Shown here in pieces: positions 50,401 through 58,560 of a stretch of 64,000 nucleotides of DNA. A model generated the notes under the pieces. The model was not told the origin of the DNA and searched no databases. It saw nothing but the letters and a program-made list of their open reading frames with translations. The stretch's first letter is position 1. Every line of letters starts with the position of its first letter. Source of the DNA: JBFHFS01 sp041583495 (GTDB lineage: Bacteria > Bacteroidota > Bacteroidia > Bacteroidales > Marinilabiliaceae); the NCBI GenBank assembly GCA_041583495.1, contig JBFHFS010000029.1, positions 1 to 64,000 on the forward strand, in the 5' to 3' direction. The translations under genes were made by a program, and so were the position numbers.

Positions 50401-52984
50401 CAATAAATTGCAACACCGGATTGCTTGCTAAATCCTCCATCTGCTCATCTTTCACTGTTTGGGTGGCATATTCGGGATAGGTGAACCAGTAATATTCATT
50501 ATCGGGATTCGAAAGATTGGAAAGGGAGCGCACATCGATAGAAACGGTATCGCCCGGTTGAACCAGATAAAGTTGTTTTTTTACCCGAACCTCTTTTTGA
50601 TTGCGAACGCCAAATCTTAATTCATTGGATGCGGGGATGTCATTGAATACAAATCGGTTTCCATCCAATCGAACAAACTTGTTATTCTGCGAACCGGACA
50701 TCATCAGTTTTTCAGGTATGGATCCTGTCATCTCATTATCATCTAACAAAACCGTTGCCTCGTCCCGGATATTTTCAAAGGTGGCCGGGATGCGGGTTAT
50801 TTTATTATTGTTGAGGTAAATCTGATATAAGTTCGGGCAGTTTCCAATCTCCTCGGGGATAGTAGTTATTTGATTGTAGGAGAGATCCAGCGTTTCCAAA
50901 CTGCGGGATTGGCCCAAATTTCCCGGGATATTGTTTAGGGTATTATGGTGGGCCGAAAGATGTTTTAAGTTCAGGATGATGGCTAATCCACCGGGTAAGG
51001 TGGTTAAGAGGTTGTTGTTGATGTCGAGACGCTCCAGCTGATTTAAATTGCCCATCTCCGCAGGAAGAGCTTCTATTTGGTTGTCGGATAAATTCAGGTA
51101 TTCCAACGCGGTAAAATTCCCTAAGTACCAGGGAATGCTGCCGCTAATTTGGTTATTTTGAAGTTCAAGATACTTTAAATTCGGGCAACTCCCATTACCA
51201 TCAGCCATCTCAGAAAATAAATTGTCATTTAATCTTAAATAGCCTAACTGGGGCAGGCTCATGGCCGGCACCGACCCGCTAAGCTGATTGCCGGACAGAT
51301 CCAACTCGGTAAGCCCGGATAAGTTTGTAATGGTTGAGGGTAAATTTCCGGATAATTGTTGATTGCTGATTTGAAGCTGCTGCAACTGTCCCAGAGTTCC
51401 AATCTCTTCAGGAATAGATCCGGTAACCTTTCCCACCCCGAACTGGGTGGTATCCTGAGATAGGCGCAGGATTTTCAGGTTCGATAAATTACCTATGGAT
51501 GCCGGAAGAGTTCCCTCCAACACATTTGACAGCATAAGCCATTCAAGTTTTGACAGGTTATCGATATTTGCCGGGAGCGTGCCTTTCAGGTTTCCTTTGT
51601 GTAAGGTAGGTTCAATAAATAATTCCTTATTGGTAATATTTAAGGTCTTCAGGTCGCTTAAATTGGCAATAGTGGATGGGATCGTTCCATTAAAACATCC
51701 ATAAAGATTTAATTCCTGAAGGGCAGTAAGGTTCCCGATTTCCGGGGCTATACTTTGTGCCGTGGCAGGAGGAATGGAGGGGGCCAGGGTCAAACGAATT
51801 ACCCGATCGTTCATCACCAAAACACCGGGCCAGGTCCAAACCGGCTTTGAGGTATCCCACCGGGTGGCTTCATATCCGCCTAAGGCCTCATTAACAGCAA
51901 TCAAAGCCAGCGAATCTTGCGGGTTTACCGGCAATACAGAAGGCGAAAACAAGTAAATATTTGAAAAGTTGGCATTGAACTTTTGGCCGCCGTTTCCGGT
52001 TCCGAACCATACCCCATTGTTCATTAAAAAATAGCCATTAAATGTTCCACCCCATCCAAAATTCAGATGAAAGTAGTCCCGGTCGTCGTAGCCATCGATA
52101 ACAACGGCGTGATTTTCGGGAAAGCCTGTTAAGCCGGCATAAACCGGGCGGCGATGCTCCAGTTCATTTTTTAGGTAGAAGTTTTCGTTAATGGTGTTTT
52201 TGACAAAAAAGTGAAAATACTCTTCAATATTATCCATTACCGCCATGCTGGGAGGGCTGCTCCCTGCGGTTGTAAACCGCATGTCCAGGGCAATGGCCAC
52301 ATGGTACGATAAGAGTTCGTCAGAATTATAGGTGGTATTTTCGAAATCGGCACACAGCTCACCCCAAGGCTCATAAGTGTAACAATGTGATCCGTAGCCT
52401 TTTATTTGGGTATTTTGTTCCGCTGCATGGAAGAGCAGGATTTGTGCTATAGCCGTAGCCATACATCCCGAAACACTTCCGCCCACCTCGGCGTGGTTGA
52501 ATTGATTTAACCTGATGTTGTGTTCGTACAATAAGGCCGGCACAATAGGGGTCCCGGCAAGCATCGGTGCAGAAACCAGATTCATAAACTGCAACGAATC
52601 CTCGTAATAGGTCATTAATTCGCGCAGTGGAGGCGGGATGTTTTCGGCTTGAAATGCCCCTTCATCCGAATAACCCACCACCTTATAGGTATTGTGACTT
52701 CTGGCCACAATGGCAAAGGCATTCTCTGCCTGCTGAAAAACAAAGAGGGGCGTATTTACATCCGTGGGAGATTGATAAGTTTGGGTTAACGACGAAGCAG
52801 AAACCGCACTTTTCAATCCGGTTTTCTTGAATTGCCAGGAACTAAAAAAATCGGCCGCATAATCCCTGGCCGCCTGCGATTCAGGGCCTTGAGAAGAGGC
52901 TGTTATACTTATCGACAATAGCATTATCATTAATGAGATAAGTCTTACCGGCCAGGTCGCTTTATGGTTTCTTGCTCTTTTCAT
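47498..52984 (-). CDS. Giant secreted C10 cysteine protease-LRR-HExxH protein
   Basis: This 1828-residue protein has a signal peptide (1-31). Domain 1 is a C10 streptopain-like protease with its propeptide (residues 35-115) and catalytic Cys174 in GGSVSGCMATAIAQIL and His292 in ENHAVVIDGYDDRDYF. From about 385 to 770 come leucine-rich repeats with LxxLxLxxNxLxG spacing (STITNLSGLTELDLSGNQLSG). Ig-like modules follow around 790-1190. A second hydrolase-like part holds HEYMH (residues 1285-1289) in RRTLAHEYMHYTQDYYM, a zinc HExxH motif. Then come about 450 beta-rich residues. I see no T9SS tail, although the next operon gene has one. Both active sites look intact; the target is unknown. Confidence 0.85.
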   Translation of the reverse strand: MKRARNHKATWPVRLISLMIMLLSISITASSQGPESQAARDYAADFFSSWQFKKTGLKSAVSASSLTQTYQSPTDVNTPLFVFQQAENAFAIVARSHNTYKVVGYSDEGAFQAENIPPPLRELMTYYEDSLQFMNLVSAPMLAGTPIVPALLYEHNIRLNQFNHAEVGGSVSGCMATAIAQILLFHAAEQNTQIKGYGSHCYTYEPWGELCADFENTTYNSDELLSYHVAIALDMRFTTAGSSPPSMAVMDNIEEYFHFFVKNTINENFYLKNELEHRRPVYAGLTGFPENHAVVIDGYDDRDYFHLNFGWGGTFNGYFLMNNGVWFGTGNGGQKFNANFSNIYLFSPSVLPVNPQDSLALIAVNEALGGYEATRWDTSKPVWTWPGVLVMNDRVIRLTLAPSIPPATAQSIAPEIGNLTALQELNLYGCFNGTIPSTIANLSDLKTLNITNKELFIEPTLHKGNLKGTLPANIDNLSKLEWLMLSNVLEGTLPASIGNLSNLKILRLSQDTTQFGVGKVTGSIPEEIGTLGQLQQLQISNQQLSGNLPSTITNLSGLTELDLSGNQLSGSVPAMSLPQLGYLRLNDNLFSEMADGNGSCPNLKYLELQNNQISGSIPWYLGNFTALEYLNLSDNQIEALPAEMGNLNQLERLDINNNLLTTLPGGLAIILNLKHLSAHHNTLNNIPGNLGQSRSLETLDLSYNQITTIPEEIGNCPNLYQIYLNNNKITRIPATFENIRDEATVLLDDNEMTGSIPEKLMMSGSQNNKFVRLDGNRFVFNDIPASNELRFGVRNQKEVRVKKQLYLVQPGDTVSIDVRSLSNLSNPDNEYYWFTYPEYATQTVKDEQMEDLASNPVLQFIVNEGNVNNQYYCKVFNSNVPSFWFDYNGSTITTPCMDYLNTETIGFKMATDEEIIAEKYPDEYVTSLAATADKSIADGTVTLVPPIKIKRGLVQWEASADGVTWEQVSETMERADLQANVKSVSTQNLILAPRNTAYYRCSILETDCDPLYSDKLKVNALGNVLFDEIINVTEETKTISVDSIEIVVPINFHESDFRLTITKLENPPAAPDSVTSSTAYDVNVSFGSVFDIPLLIKFKNVDVNTFDKMDVNKYKAAYYNDINQKWELYGSSGISLKDSTIEFFTNHLTKLAWFELAHGSFTHIHTRDHVNIIYKGDADWTSFTAYELVVKKMAPEPWRNSNTDPDNGGTPFMIQDMGEYMDQIIDKFKSLGLQTPGLRFNVYVDSQQKHAGQLGFCGYMAGRGYFYINPMYTTDPDDVRRTLAHEYMHYTQDYYMTVTLQNYWWQEAHAPLSDRLVWDDQIQEVAEPEYLLKAGRTPSNDGKSIFDILSDSWYDDNNIPLFSKSFTNSNDPNLASTFLHYMRSYRMGAKLRPDVLLKETSYFGTWVNYLDGYIKTYLNSTIGDEYEDFVKYILSGDTINYTIINKNGNPYSYVQHPKNIGVFTFPVSYSFKEGDEIPQKDEMEIKVPYTAAKIVLLENLCPDTLVLVNYKRNHNSDDNHLVYHATYDYEKKEMTYVNISDSTGYNFLLDARSKENILTKFSNYSFLLLINKNSVSTDFDASFELTATPILNIENVGLLSIYDGASPLQHTFDKGKEYISMGSPDAAYLQNVTEFKVEMVNNSTTKQIINNQTYQTQTQYTLIIDQGFTKGMPTIKDSTIFTQTIEHDIVSGTLKITEQETKVHKYHTYIEFVDGPDGDVEERLVFNGYTGSIKDFTKTYWLKDIIDYIQPALSGSGMDTSYGKNSLTFKTSNTAETQSVVSKIDGNIKTTQFNASGGVTSTEESTYLSTDYSNPNLYLYFVIRTGED

Positions 52985-52994
52985 AGTTGGATTT

Positions 52995-53609
52995 TTACCG
53001 GGCGATTATTTTTTCAACCTTATGAACCCCACCCATTCTTACCGAAACGAAATAGGTGCCCGGGGTTAAGTTAATTTCGACATTTCTACTCTCCAGGAGG
53101 TATTCCTCATGCGCGATCACCCCATTGAGATCGAATATTCTCAAGAGTGCTTTTTGCATTTGCGCCTCAGGAATTTTTATAAAGACCTGATTGGTAACCA
53201 TGGTGGGATAAACCTCAATTTTCCCATTTTCATCGCCGTCGGGGTTTTGGGGCAGGCTGGCAACCTTCAGATTAAAGGCGGTAGTTGCTCTGCACAGGTT
53301 GTTATCGGTTACCTTCAGCGACAAGTCGTCTCCTTTATTTGGGGTAAATATCACGATATCCTTGGTCGAGACTACCGTTCCATTAAGCAGCCACTCAAAC
53401 AGATAGGGAGTGGCCCCCCCATCAACATCATAGCCCATAAGGCCTAATACCACGGGAATACCTTCAGGAATCACCTCATCAAACAGGGCAACCACCTTAA
53501 GTGGTTGGTCGGCCTGGGTGGGCATGTCCATCTTTACAACAGTTTGGGCAGATAAACTATTGATTAAAAGCACAAAAACGAAAATCAGAATTATTTTTAT
53601 TGTACGCAT
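52995..53609 (-). CDS. Small secreted protein with T9SS type A sorting domain
   Basis: This 204-residue exported protein has a signal peptide (1-21), an Ig/PKD-like domain at about 40-118 (GYDVDGGATPYLFEWLLNG, TPNKGDDLSLKVTDNNLC) and a C-terminal T9SS sorting domain from about residue 130 (KIEVYPTMVTNQVFIKI, FDLNGVIAHEEYL, LTPGTYFVSVRMGG, ending KVEKIIAR). Such tails route proteins through the type IX secretion system and are then removed. It lies 10 nt upstream of the giant protease gene and 4 nt after the SUMF1-like gene. It may guide or tether its partners at the cell surface; this is inference. Confidence 0.82.
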   Translation of the reverse strand: MRTIKIILIFVFVLLINSLSAQTVVKMDMPTQADQPLKVVALFDEVIPEGIPVVLGLMGYDVDGGATPYLFEWLLNGTVVSTKDIVIFTPNKGDDLSLKVTDNNLCRATTAFNLKVASLPQNPDGDENGKIEVYPTMVTNQVFIKIPEAQMQKALLRIFDLNGVIAHEEYLLESRNVEINLTPGTYFVSVRMGGVHKVEKIIAR

Positions 53610-53613
53610 GGCT

Positions 53614-54756
53614 CTAATTTTTCGGTATTACTAATCTGAAACCGGTATAGTGATTAAACCCATTATGCAGAAAATCGGGGGTCTCTATAGCCGGAGGAAG
53701 AGAATTGCGGTAGACTATACCACAATTGTTTTTATCGTACTCAAACCGGTTGGCACTAAAATCTCCACCCCGGATAACTTTTTCGGTACCCGTGGCAGGC
53801 CCTGTCGGGTTATTGGCTTCGGCCGGAGGGTGGTTAGCATCGGTCCACTCCTCGAACCAATCGCTGCACCATTCACTAACGTTGCCACCCATATCGAACA
53901 AGCCGAGTTCATTCGGTTTTTTGAGGCCTACTTCGTGCTTCCGCCCTTCCGAGTTGCTCCAATGCCAGGCTACTTCGTCTATATACAAACTTCCGGGGTA
54001 GACGCCGGGGTCATCCTTTTTGGCTCCACGCGCAGCCACCTCCCACTCATTTTCAGTGGGAAGCCTGAATTTGTAATCCATTAATTCCTTAAGTTCGGGA
54101 ATAAAGTTTTCGGTAATAGTCTTCCAGTTGGCAACCACCGGAAGATTCGGTGAGCTATTTTCGTTGTCGTAAGGCAGACTGCCCAACACAGCCTTCCATT
54201 GGGCATTGGTGATTTCTGTTTCGGATATATAATAGCTGTCCAGATACACCTTCCGGGAAGCCAGGTAGGTAGTCCCATCCAGATAAAAAGAGGTATCGCA
54301 AGCCACGGGCAACAGCTTAAAGGCGACACCCTTAATCTCGAATTTTATTTCGCTTACCCCCAATTGAGACACCTTTATCTCCTTGGATTTATTGCTTCCC
54401 GATATGGTAATGGTGGCTTCCCGTGCAAACTTTGTATTGGCCGATGCACCAATCAGGAAACCGGTGGAGGCCTCTCCCTCATAGGCAGAAAGCGTTATCC
54501 AGTCGGCCGTACAGGTGGCATCCCAACTCTTATGGGTGCTCACCACGACTAAACTGGCATCTTTTTCTGCGGTAAATTGTATGGTTGTCAATGACAGATC
54601 CAGCAAGTCGACCACCACCACCGGTGGATCGGGTGGGTCGGGTTGATCAATGGGTTTAACCTCTTCATTTTTACTGCAAGAAGCCAGAACAAGTAAAAAC
54701 AGAAAAAACACCCCTGCAGAGTCGTAAAGTCCTTTTATAAACCAATTGCTCTTCAT
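53614..54756 (-). CDS. BACON-SUMF1/FGE-like lipoprotein
   Basis: This 380-residue lipoprotein has a lipobox LASC (Cys27) and a Pro/Asp-rich linker. A BACON domain spans about 50-135 (STHKSWDATCTADWITLS, REATITISGSNKSKEIKVSQLG) and a SUMF1/formylglycine-generating-enzyme-like domain about 140-380 (YISETEITNAQWKAVLG, YKFRLPTENEWEVAARG, LGLFDMGGNVSEWCSDWF, VIRGGDF, YTGFRLVI). The region normally holding the two catalytic Cys of true FGE shows only NNCGIVYRN, so sulfatase-activating activity is doubtful. It is the first gene of the three-gene protease operon. Glycan or protein binding at the surface is a reasonable guess. Confidence 0.85.
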   Translation of the reverse strand: MKSNWFIKGLYDSAGVFFLFLLVLASCSKNEEVKPIDQPDPPDPPVVVVDLLDLSLTTIQFTAEKDASLVVVSTHKSWDATCTADWITLSAYEGEASTGFLIGASANTKFAREATITISGSNKSKEIKVSQLGVSEIKFEIKGVAFKLLPVACDTSFYLDGTTYLASRKVYLDSYYISETEITNAQWKAVLGSLPYDNENSSPNLPVVANWKTITENFIPELKELMDYKFRLPTENEWEVAARGAKKDDPGVYPGSLYIDEVAWHWSNSEGRKHEVGLKKPNELGLFDMGGNVSEWCSDWFEEWTDANHPPAEANNPTGPATGTEKVIRGGDFSANRFEYDKNNCGIVYRNSLPPAIETPDFLHNGFNHYTGFRLVIPKN

Positions 54757-55475
54757 CTTTAGGCCCTTCTTTTGATATTATTATGTTTTGTTATTGCGCG
54801 ACAGCAAAAAGTACTATCCTCCAAATTTGGGTAAAGACACAATTTTCCCATACCTGTTCAATCCGGACAACCTGATTATGTCAGCCAATTAAAAATAAAT
54901 CTCATTACAGGGAAAAAGCATCAATATACTGGTATTCCAAATCTCGTCTTTTGAATGCAATAATAGAGTTGCAATGGGATAAGGTTTACTCGAAGAAGTT
55001 CTCTTAAAACAATTATGAACGCAACATAATTAACCGCTTTTTATCATAAAGACTTAAACACCGTTAAACAAATATAAACTAAAAAACACATGAATAGCAA
55101 AAAAATGTTAACGCCATCCCGAAATATTTTGAGCTACCGGGATGGCCATCTAAAAAAAAAAATTAATCCAGGATGTCTTAACCAGATGAAATCCTGAGCC
55201 ATAGAAAACCACCCCTCCCCGTCAAGAAAATTAGTTGAATGGACCATTTTGGGAGTCCACATTTCAATGGAATGGCCCCCCCTTTGGGAAAAGGGGTAAA
55301 TTTCAACCTGGACAATTAAAAAAGTGACAGATTATAAAAAGGAAAGACAGCCAGGGTTACCACATTCATTATCAGTGGATACAGGCGTTAATTTAGAACA
55401 CAGGCTGCATAAATCCTGAAAAATGAATAGGAAGCAGGGCAACCATGGATGGGGTGCCGGCAAATTCATCTGAGC
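54757..55475. other. 720-bp gene-poor stretch
   Basis: No gene is supported. It must hold the promoter of the protease operon. The inverted repeat at 55113-55146 is the only clear element; the rest is A/T-rich. Confidence 0.45.
55113..55146. repeat. Palindrome of the TCCCG-CGGGA type
   Basis: GCCATCCCG and CGGGATGGC arms are separated by 16 nt and have no T run on either strand, so it is unlikely to be a terminator. It resembles the shorter TCCCG palindromes in several other gaps in this window. Confidence 0.4.
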
Positions 55476-55874
55476 TCAGAGTTTCTTTTCTTCAATAATT
55501 TTTCCCATTTCCGAAACAGTAATAAAGCTTCTGTTCAGTTCCTGATCGCGCACAATAATTTCATATTCCAACCGGTTGCCCTTGTTTCGCATGACCGAGT
55601 TCATGATCTCCCCTTTAGAAGAGGCCATCGATTTAATGTGCACCGGGAGATAGTCGGCAGAAATATTTATTCGGTATTCCAACAAAATGCCGTTTAAACT
55701 AAAAAGCGCTATGTGTTCAAGATTATTCAGGTAAAAAAGAGCTTCGAAACGATTCTCCTTTTTAAACCACTCCACATTCTTTGCCTCTTTAAAATTCTGA
55801 TTAAAGGATTGCAGGCAAATTACAGAAGGCGTCTCTTTATTTCCCGAAAAGACTTTTCTTAAGAACTCGTTCAT
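55476..55874 (-). CDS. Hypothetical PepSY-like small protein
   Basis: This 132-residue protein lacks a signal peptide. FNQNFKEAKNVEWFKKENRFEALFYLNN followed by HIALFSLNGILLEYRINIS (landmarks: VEW, RFEALFY, ALFSLNGILLEY) resembles the repeat pattern of PepSY-like (PF11396) proteins: a helix, then VEW, an extended strand and a Gly turn. It lies 46 nt downstream of the ECF sigma factor gene on the same strand and could be a cognate regulator, though true anti-sigma features (membrane segment, zinc motif) are absent. The function is unknown. Confidence 0.6.
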   Translation of the reverse strand: MNEFLRKVFSGNKETPSVICLQSFNQNFKEAKNVEWFKKENRFEALFYLNNLEHIALFSLNGILLEYRINISADYLPVHIKSMASSKGEIMNSVMRNKGNRLEYEIIVRDQELNRSFITVSEMGKIIEEKKL

Positions 55875-55920
55875 ACTTTTTCTATTTCTCTTTTTGACGT
55901 AAATAACTCACGAAGTAACA

Positions 55921-56490
55921 CTATTTACCACACAAATACTTTTGGGTATATAAATACAAAACTCGGGTGCGCGCCCTTTTAAGGCGCATTTTAGCAGCAT
56001 CCTCACTAATTCGTAAGGACTTGCCAATTTGTTTCATCGACAAATCGTCTTTATACTTCATCAGCAGGAGCGCTTTTTCTTCGGGATGTATAAGTTCTAA
56101 AATGACCAGCAGATTCTCATAATTGATTTCCTCTATTATCTCTTCCGGATCATCAATGATTTCGGGCATTTCATTTTCACGGCTCCAGTTTGGATAATGG
56201 AGCTTTTTCTTTTCCCGCAGATAATCGATACAGTGATTATAGGTCACCGAATACAGCCACGAAGAAAAAGATGAAAGTCGCTTAAAGGAGGGTAACTTTT
56301 CGAATACTTTGGAAAAAACATCTTCGGTCAGTTCCCGGGCAACGGGCTTACTCTTAACGAAGGAATAGCATTTATCCAACACCTTTGAATAATAACGCTT
56401 GTAGAGCACCTCAAAATATTTGGAAGAATTATCCGTCCTGATTTTAAGAATAATTTCTTCATCCGTCAGATCCAATAGACTATCGGCCAT
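55921..56490 (-). CDS. ECF-type RNA polymerase sigma factor
   Basis: This 189-residue sigma factor has a sigma-2 region (YFEVLYKRYYSKVLDKCY, ELTEDVFSKVFEKL, FSSWLYSVTYNHCIDYLR) and a sigma-4 region (LELIHPEEKALLLMKYKDD, LSMKQIGKSLRISEDAAKMRLKRAR) that bind the -10 and -35 elements. The linker is long and acidic (EIIDDPEEIIEEIN). ATG 56490 is chosen over a TTG at 56514. It is divergent from the DUF4398 lipoprotein/L,D-transpeptidase unit, with 267 nt between; envelope genes are the likely targets. No anti-sigma factor is obvious. Confidence 0.92.
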   Translation of the reverse strand: MADSLLDLTDEEIILKIRTDNSSKYFEVLYKRYYSKVLDKCYSFVKSKPVARELTEDVFSKVFEKLPSFKRLSSFSSWLYSVTYNHCIDYLREKKKLHYPNWSRENEMPEIIDDPEEIIEEINYENLLVILELIHPEEKALLLMKYKDDLSMKQIGKSLRISEDAAKMRLKRARTRVLYLYTQKYLCGK

Positions 56491-56757
56491 TGTATAAAAT
56501 GTATTTTGGGTCAAATGTATGTCTATCTTAAAAAAAAACGAAATCAGCGCCTGAGATTTCTACCAACAAACGGCAAAAATAAGGCTCAAAAAATATTTTC
56601 AGAATTTCTGTTACCTTTTTACCAATAGCCGTCATAATACCAAAAAATAGAAGAAAAATGTAGATGACTCATCAACCCCATAGTACTCCTTTCCATTGAA
56701 GGGAGCTATAACAGCGTAAAAAACAATAAAAACAAAACCTTTTAAACAAATAACAAA

Positions 56758-57372
56758 ATGAAAAACAGATTTTTTACAGGAATTACAATTTTAGGTTTGA
56801 CAACCCTTTTGTTTACCAGTTGTGCCAAAGTACCTCAGGCGGAGATTGATGCTGCCAATGCCGCTATTGAACAAGCTAAAATAGCAGGTGCAGATGTGTA
56901 TGTGCATGACAATTTCGTGGCCCTGCAGGACTCCTTGAATGGTGCCATGGTAAGTATCGAATCACAAAAGTCGAAATTTATCAAGAATTATGCCCAGGCC
57001 AAAGAACAATTAGCAGGGGTTAGCCAGTATGCAGCCGAAGTAGCTCAACAGGTTGAAGCACGCAAAGAGGAACTGAAAAATGAAATTCAAAGCACCATTG
57101 CCGAGGTCAAAACCTTAATTGAAGCCAACAAACAACTGATTCTTGAAGCCCCCAAAGGCAAAGAAGGCACAACAGCACTGGTGGCTATTAAGGGCGAGGT
57201 AGATGCTATTGAAAGCGCCATTAACGAAACCACCTCCTTATTTGAAACCGGCGACTATATGGCAACTCTTGATAAAGCCAAAGCAGCTAAGGAAAAAGCG
57301 ACTTCAATCAACACCGAATTATCGGAAGTAATAGCCAAGTACAAACAAAACGTTAGGGTTAGAAAATCGTAA
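56758..57372 (+). CDS. DUF4398-like helical lipoprotein
   Basis: This 204-residue lipoprotein (FTSC, Cys22) has a mature part that is almost wholly helical and Ala/Lys/Glu-rich. It starts with the DUF4398-like AKVPQAEIDAANAAIEQAK, then a coiled-coil region (QLAGVSQYAAEVAQQVEARK ... EAKTLIEANKQLI-like). It probably sits at the inner face of the outer membrane and contacts peptidoglycan or partners. It is separated from the first L,D-transpeptidase by a strong terminator, so read-through may be limited. The N-terminal region of the next protein is of similar helical type. Confidence 0.78.
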   Translation: MKNRFFTGITILGLTTLLFTSCAKVPQAEIDAANAAIEQAKIAGADVYVHDNFVALQDSLNGAMVSIESQKSKFIKNYAQAKEQLAGVSQYAAEVAQQVEARKEELKNEIQSTIAEVKTLIEANKQLILEAPKGKEGTTALVAIKGEVDAIESAINETTSLFETGDYMATLDKAKAAKEKATSINTELSEVIAKYKQNVRVRKS

Positions 57373-57397
57373 TAAGATTCAATCCTTAGAGAGTAAT

Positions 57398-57431
57398 ACC
57401 CCGTTTCCTTTAACTGGAGACGGGGTTTTTT
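57398..57431 (+). terminator. Strong terminator between DUF4398 and L,D-transpeptidase genes
   Basis: ACCCCGTTTCC and GGAGACGGGGT form an 11-bp stem (one G-T pair) with a TTTAACT loop, then six T residues. It lies 20 nt before the L,D-transpeptidase ATG, so it probably lowers downstream expression. Confidence 0.85.
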
Positions 57432-57450
57432 AAATGTACACACCTCAAAA

Positions 57451-58560
57451 ATGACGAAACGGATAATTTTTGGCTCCCTGGCATTATTGCTTATCACTGC
57501 CGGGGTCGCCATTTATAGGGTAAAGACAAATGAGGCCCCTGAAAAGGAACTAAACCTTGCCCGAAAAATGCTCTCCGAAGCCCAATTGGTTAAAGCACCC
57601 CGCTATGCCAAAGAGCCTTACACTAAAGCCACCCAATACTACCGTGAAGCAATGGACGAATGGAGCAAGGAAAATAACCGGCCCATTCTTTTCAGAAATT
57701 ATTCGAAGGTGGGCCAAAGAGCTGACCAATCGGCAAAATTCAGCCAGGAAGCCATTAATATGGCCAGAAAAAATATTTCAAAAGTGGAAGATTTACTGGA
57801 GATTCAAATCAGTAAACTCGAAATCCGAATGAGGGAATTCGATGAAAACATGGGCCGTTTCCCCATTAAAAGTGGTCATAAAAATGAAATAACGAAAAGC
57901 AAGTTGCAATTTTCCGAAGGGGTATTGGCCTATAAAAATAAGAATTACCCCCTTTGCAAAACCAAACTCGACTCGGTTGAAACCACCCTTAACCGCGTGT
58001 TTGTAATTTATGAAAAAGATTTTCAGGACTACCTGATGGGACATCCCCAATGGATGGAGAAGGTTGAACAAACCATTCACCTGTCCAAAAAGAATAAGTC
58101 GTATGCCATAATCGTTGATAAGCTGGCAAGAAGTTGTAAGCTTTACAAGGACGGTAAAGAGATAAAAATATTTTCTGTGGAGCTGGGCGCCAACTGGATA
58201 GGACCTAAAAATCAAAGAGGCGACAAAAGCACCCCCGAAGGATTATATAAGGTTATTGACAAAAAAAGAAACCCACAAACCCGGTACCACAAAGCTTTAT
58301 TATTGAATTACCCCAATGATGAAGACAAAAAACGATTCCTGCAAAACAAGAGAGAGGGCGTGCTTAAACCCAATGCAAGTATTGGAAACCTGATAGAAAT
58401 ACACGGAGATGGAGGCAAGGGAATTGACTGGACCGATGGGTGCATTGCCCTGAAGAATGCCGACATGGATGTTCTTTTTGATCTGTGCCCCATGGGAACC
58501 AAGGTAACCATTGTAGGGTCTACAAAACCATTAACTGAACTATCAATAAATCCCAAATGA
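57451..58560 (+). CDS. L,D-transpeptidase (YkuD) with helical N-terminal region
   Basis: This 369-residue protein has an N-terminal membrane anchor or signal (about 5-22), then a helical region at about 30-195 similar in type to the upstream lipoprotein (ARKMLSEAQLVKAPRYAKEPYTK, given as landmarks ARKMLSEAQLVKAP and YAKEPYTKA). The YkuD catalytic domain at about 210-355 has SYAIIVDKLARSCKLYKDGK, PEGLYKVIDKKRNP and IEIHGDGGKGIDWTDGCIAL (His and Cys nucleophile). It makes 3-3 peptidoglycan cross-links or attaches proteins to the wall in the periplasm. The next YkuD gene starts inside its stop codon (ATGA overlap). Confidence 0.9.
   Translation: MTKRIIFGSLALLLITAGVAIYRVKTNEAPEKELNLARKMLSEAQLVKAPRYAKEPYTKATQYYREAMDEWSKENNRPILFRNYSKVGQRADQSAKFSQEAINMARKNISKVEDLLEIQISKLEIRMREFDENMGRFPIKSGHKNEITKSKLQFSEGVLAYKNKNYPLCKTKLDSVETTLNRVFVIYEKDFQDYLMGHPQWMEKVEQTIHLSKKNKSYAIIVDKLARSCKLYKDGKEIKIFSVELGANWIGPKNQRGDKSTPEGLYKVIDKKRNPQTRYHKALLLNYPNDEDKKRFLQNKREGVLKPNASIGNLIEIHGDGGKGIDWTDGCIALKNADMDVLFDLCPMGTKVTIVGSTKPLTELSINPK

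Noticed and set aside
47651..52830. Several ORFs of 60-110 codons antisense to the giant protease gene
   Set aside because: They follow the codon structure of the long, clearly coding minus-strand frame and have no recognisable motifs; they are shadows.
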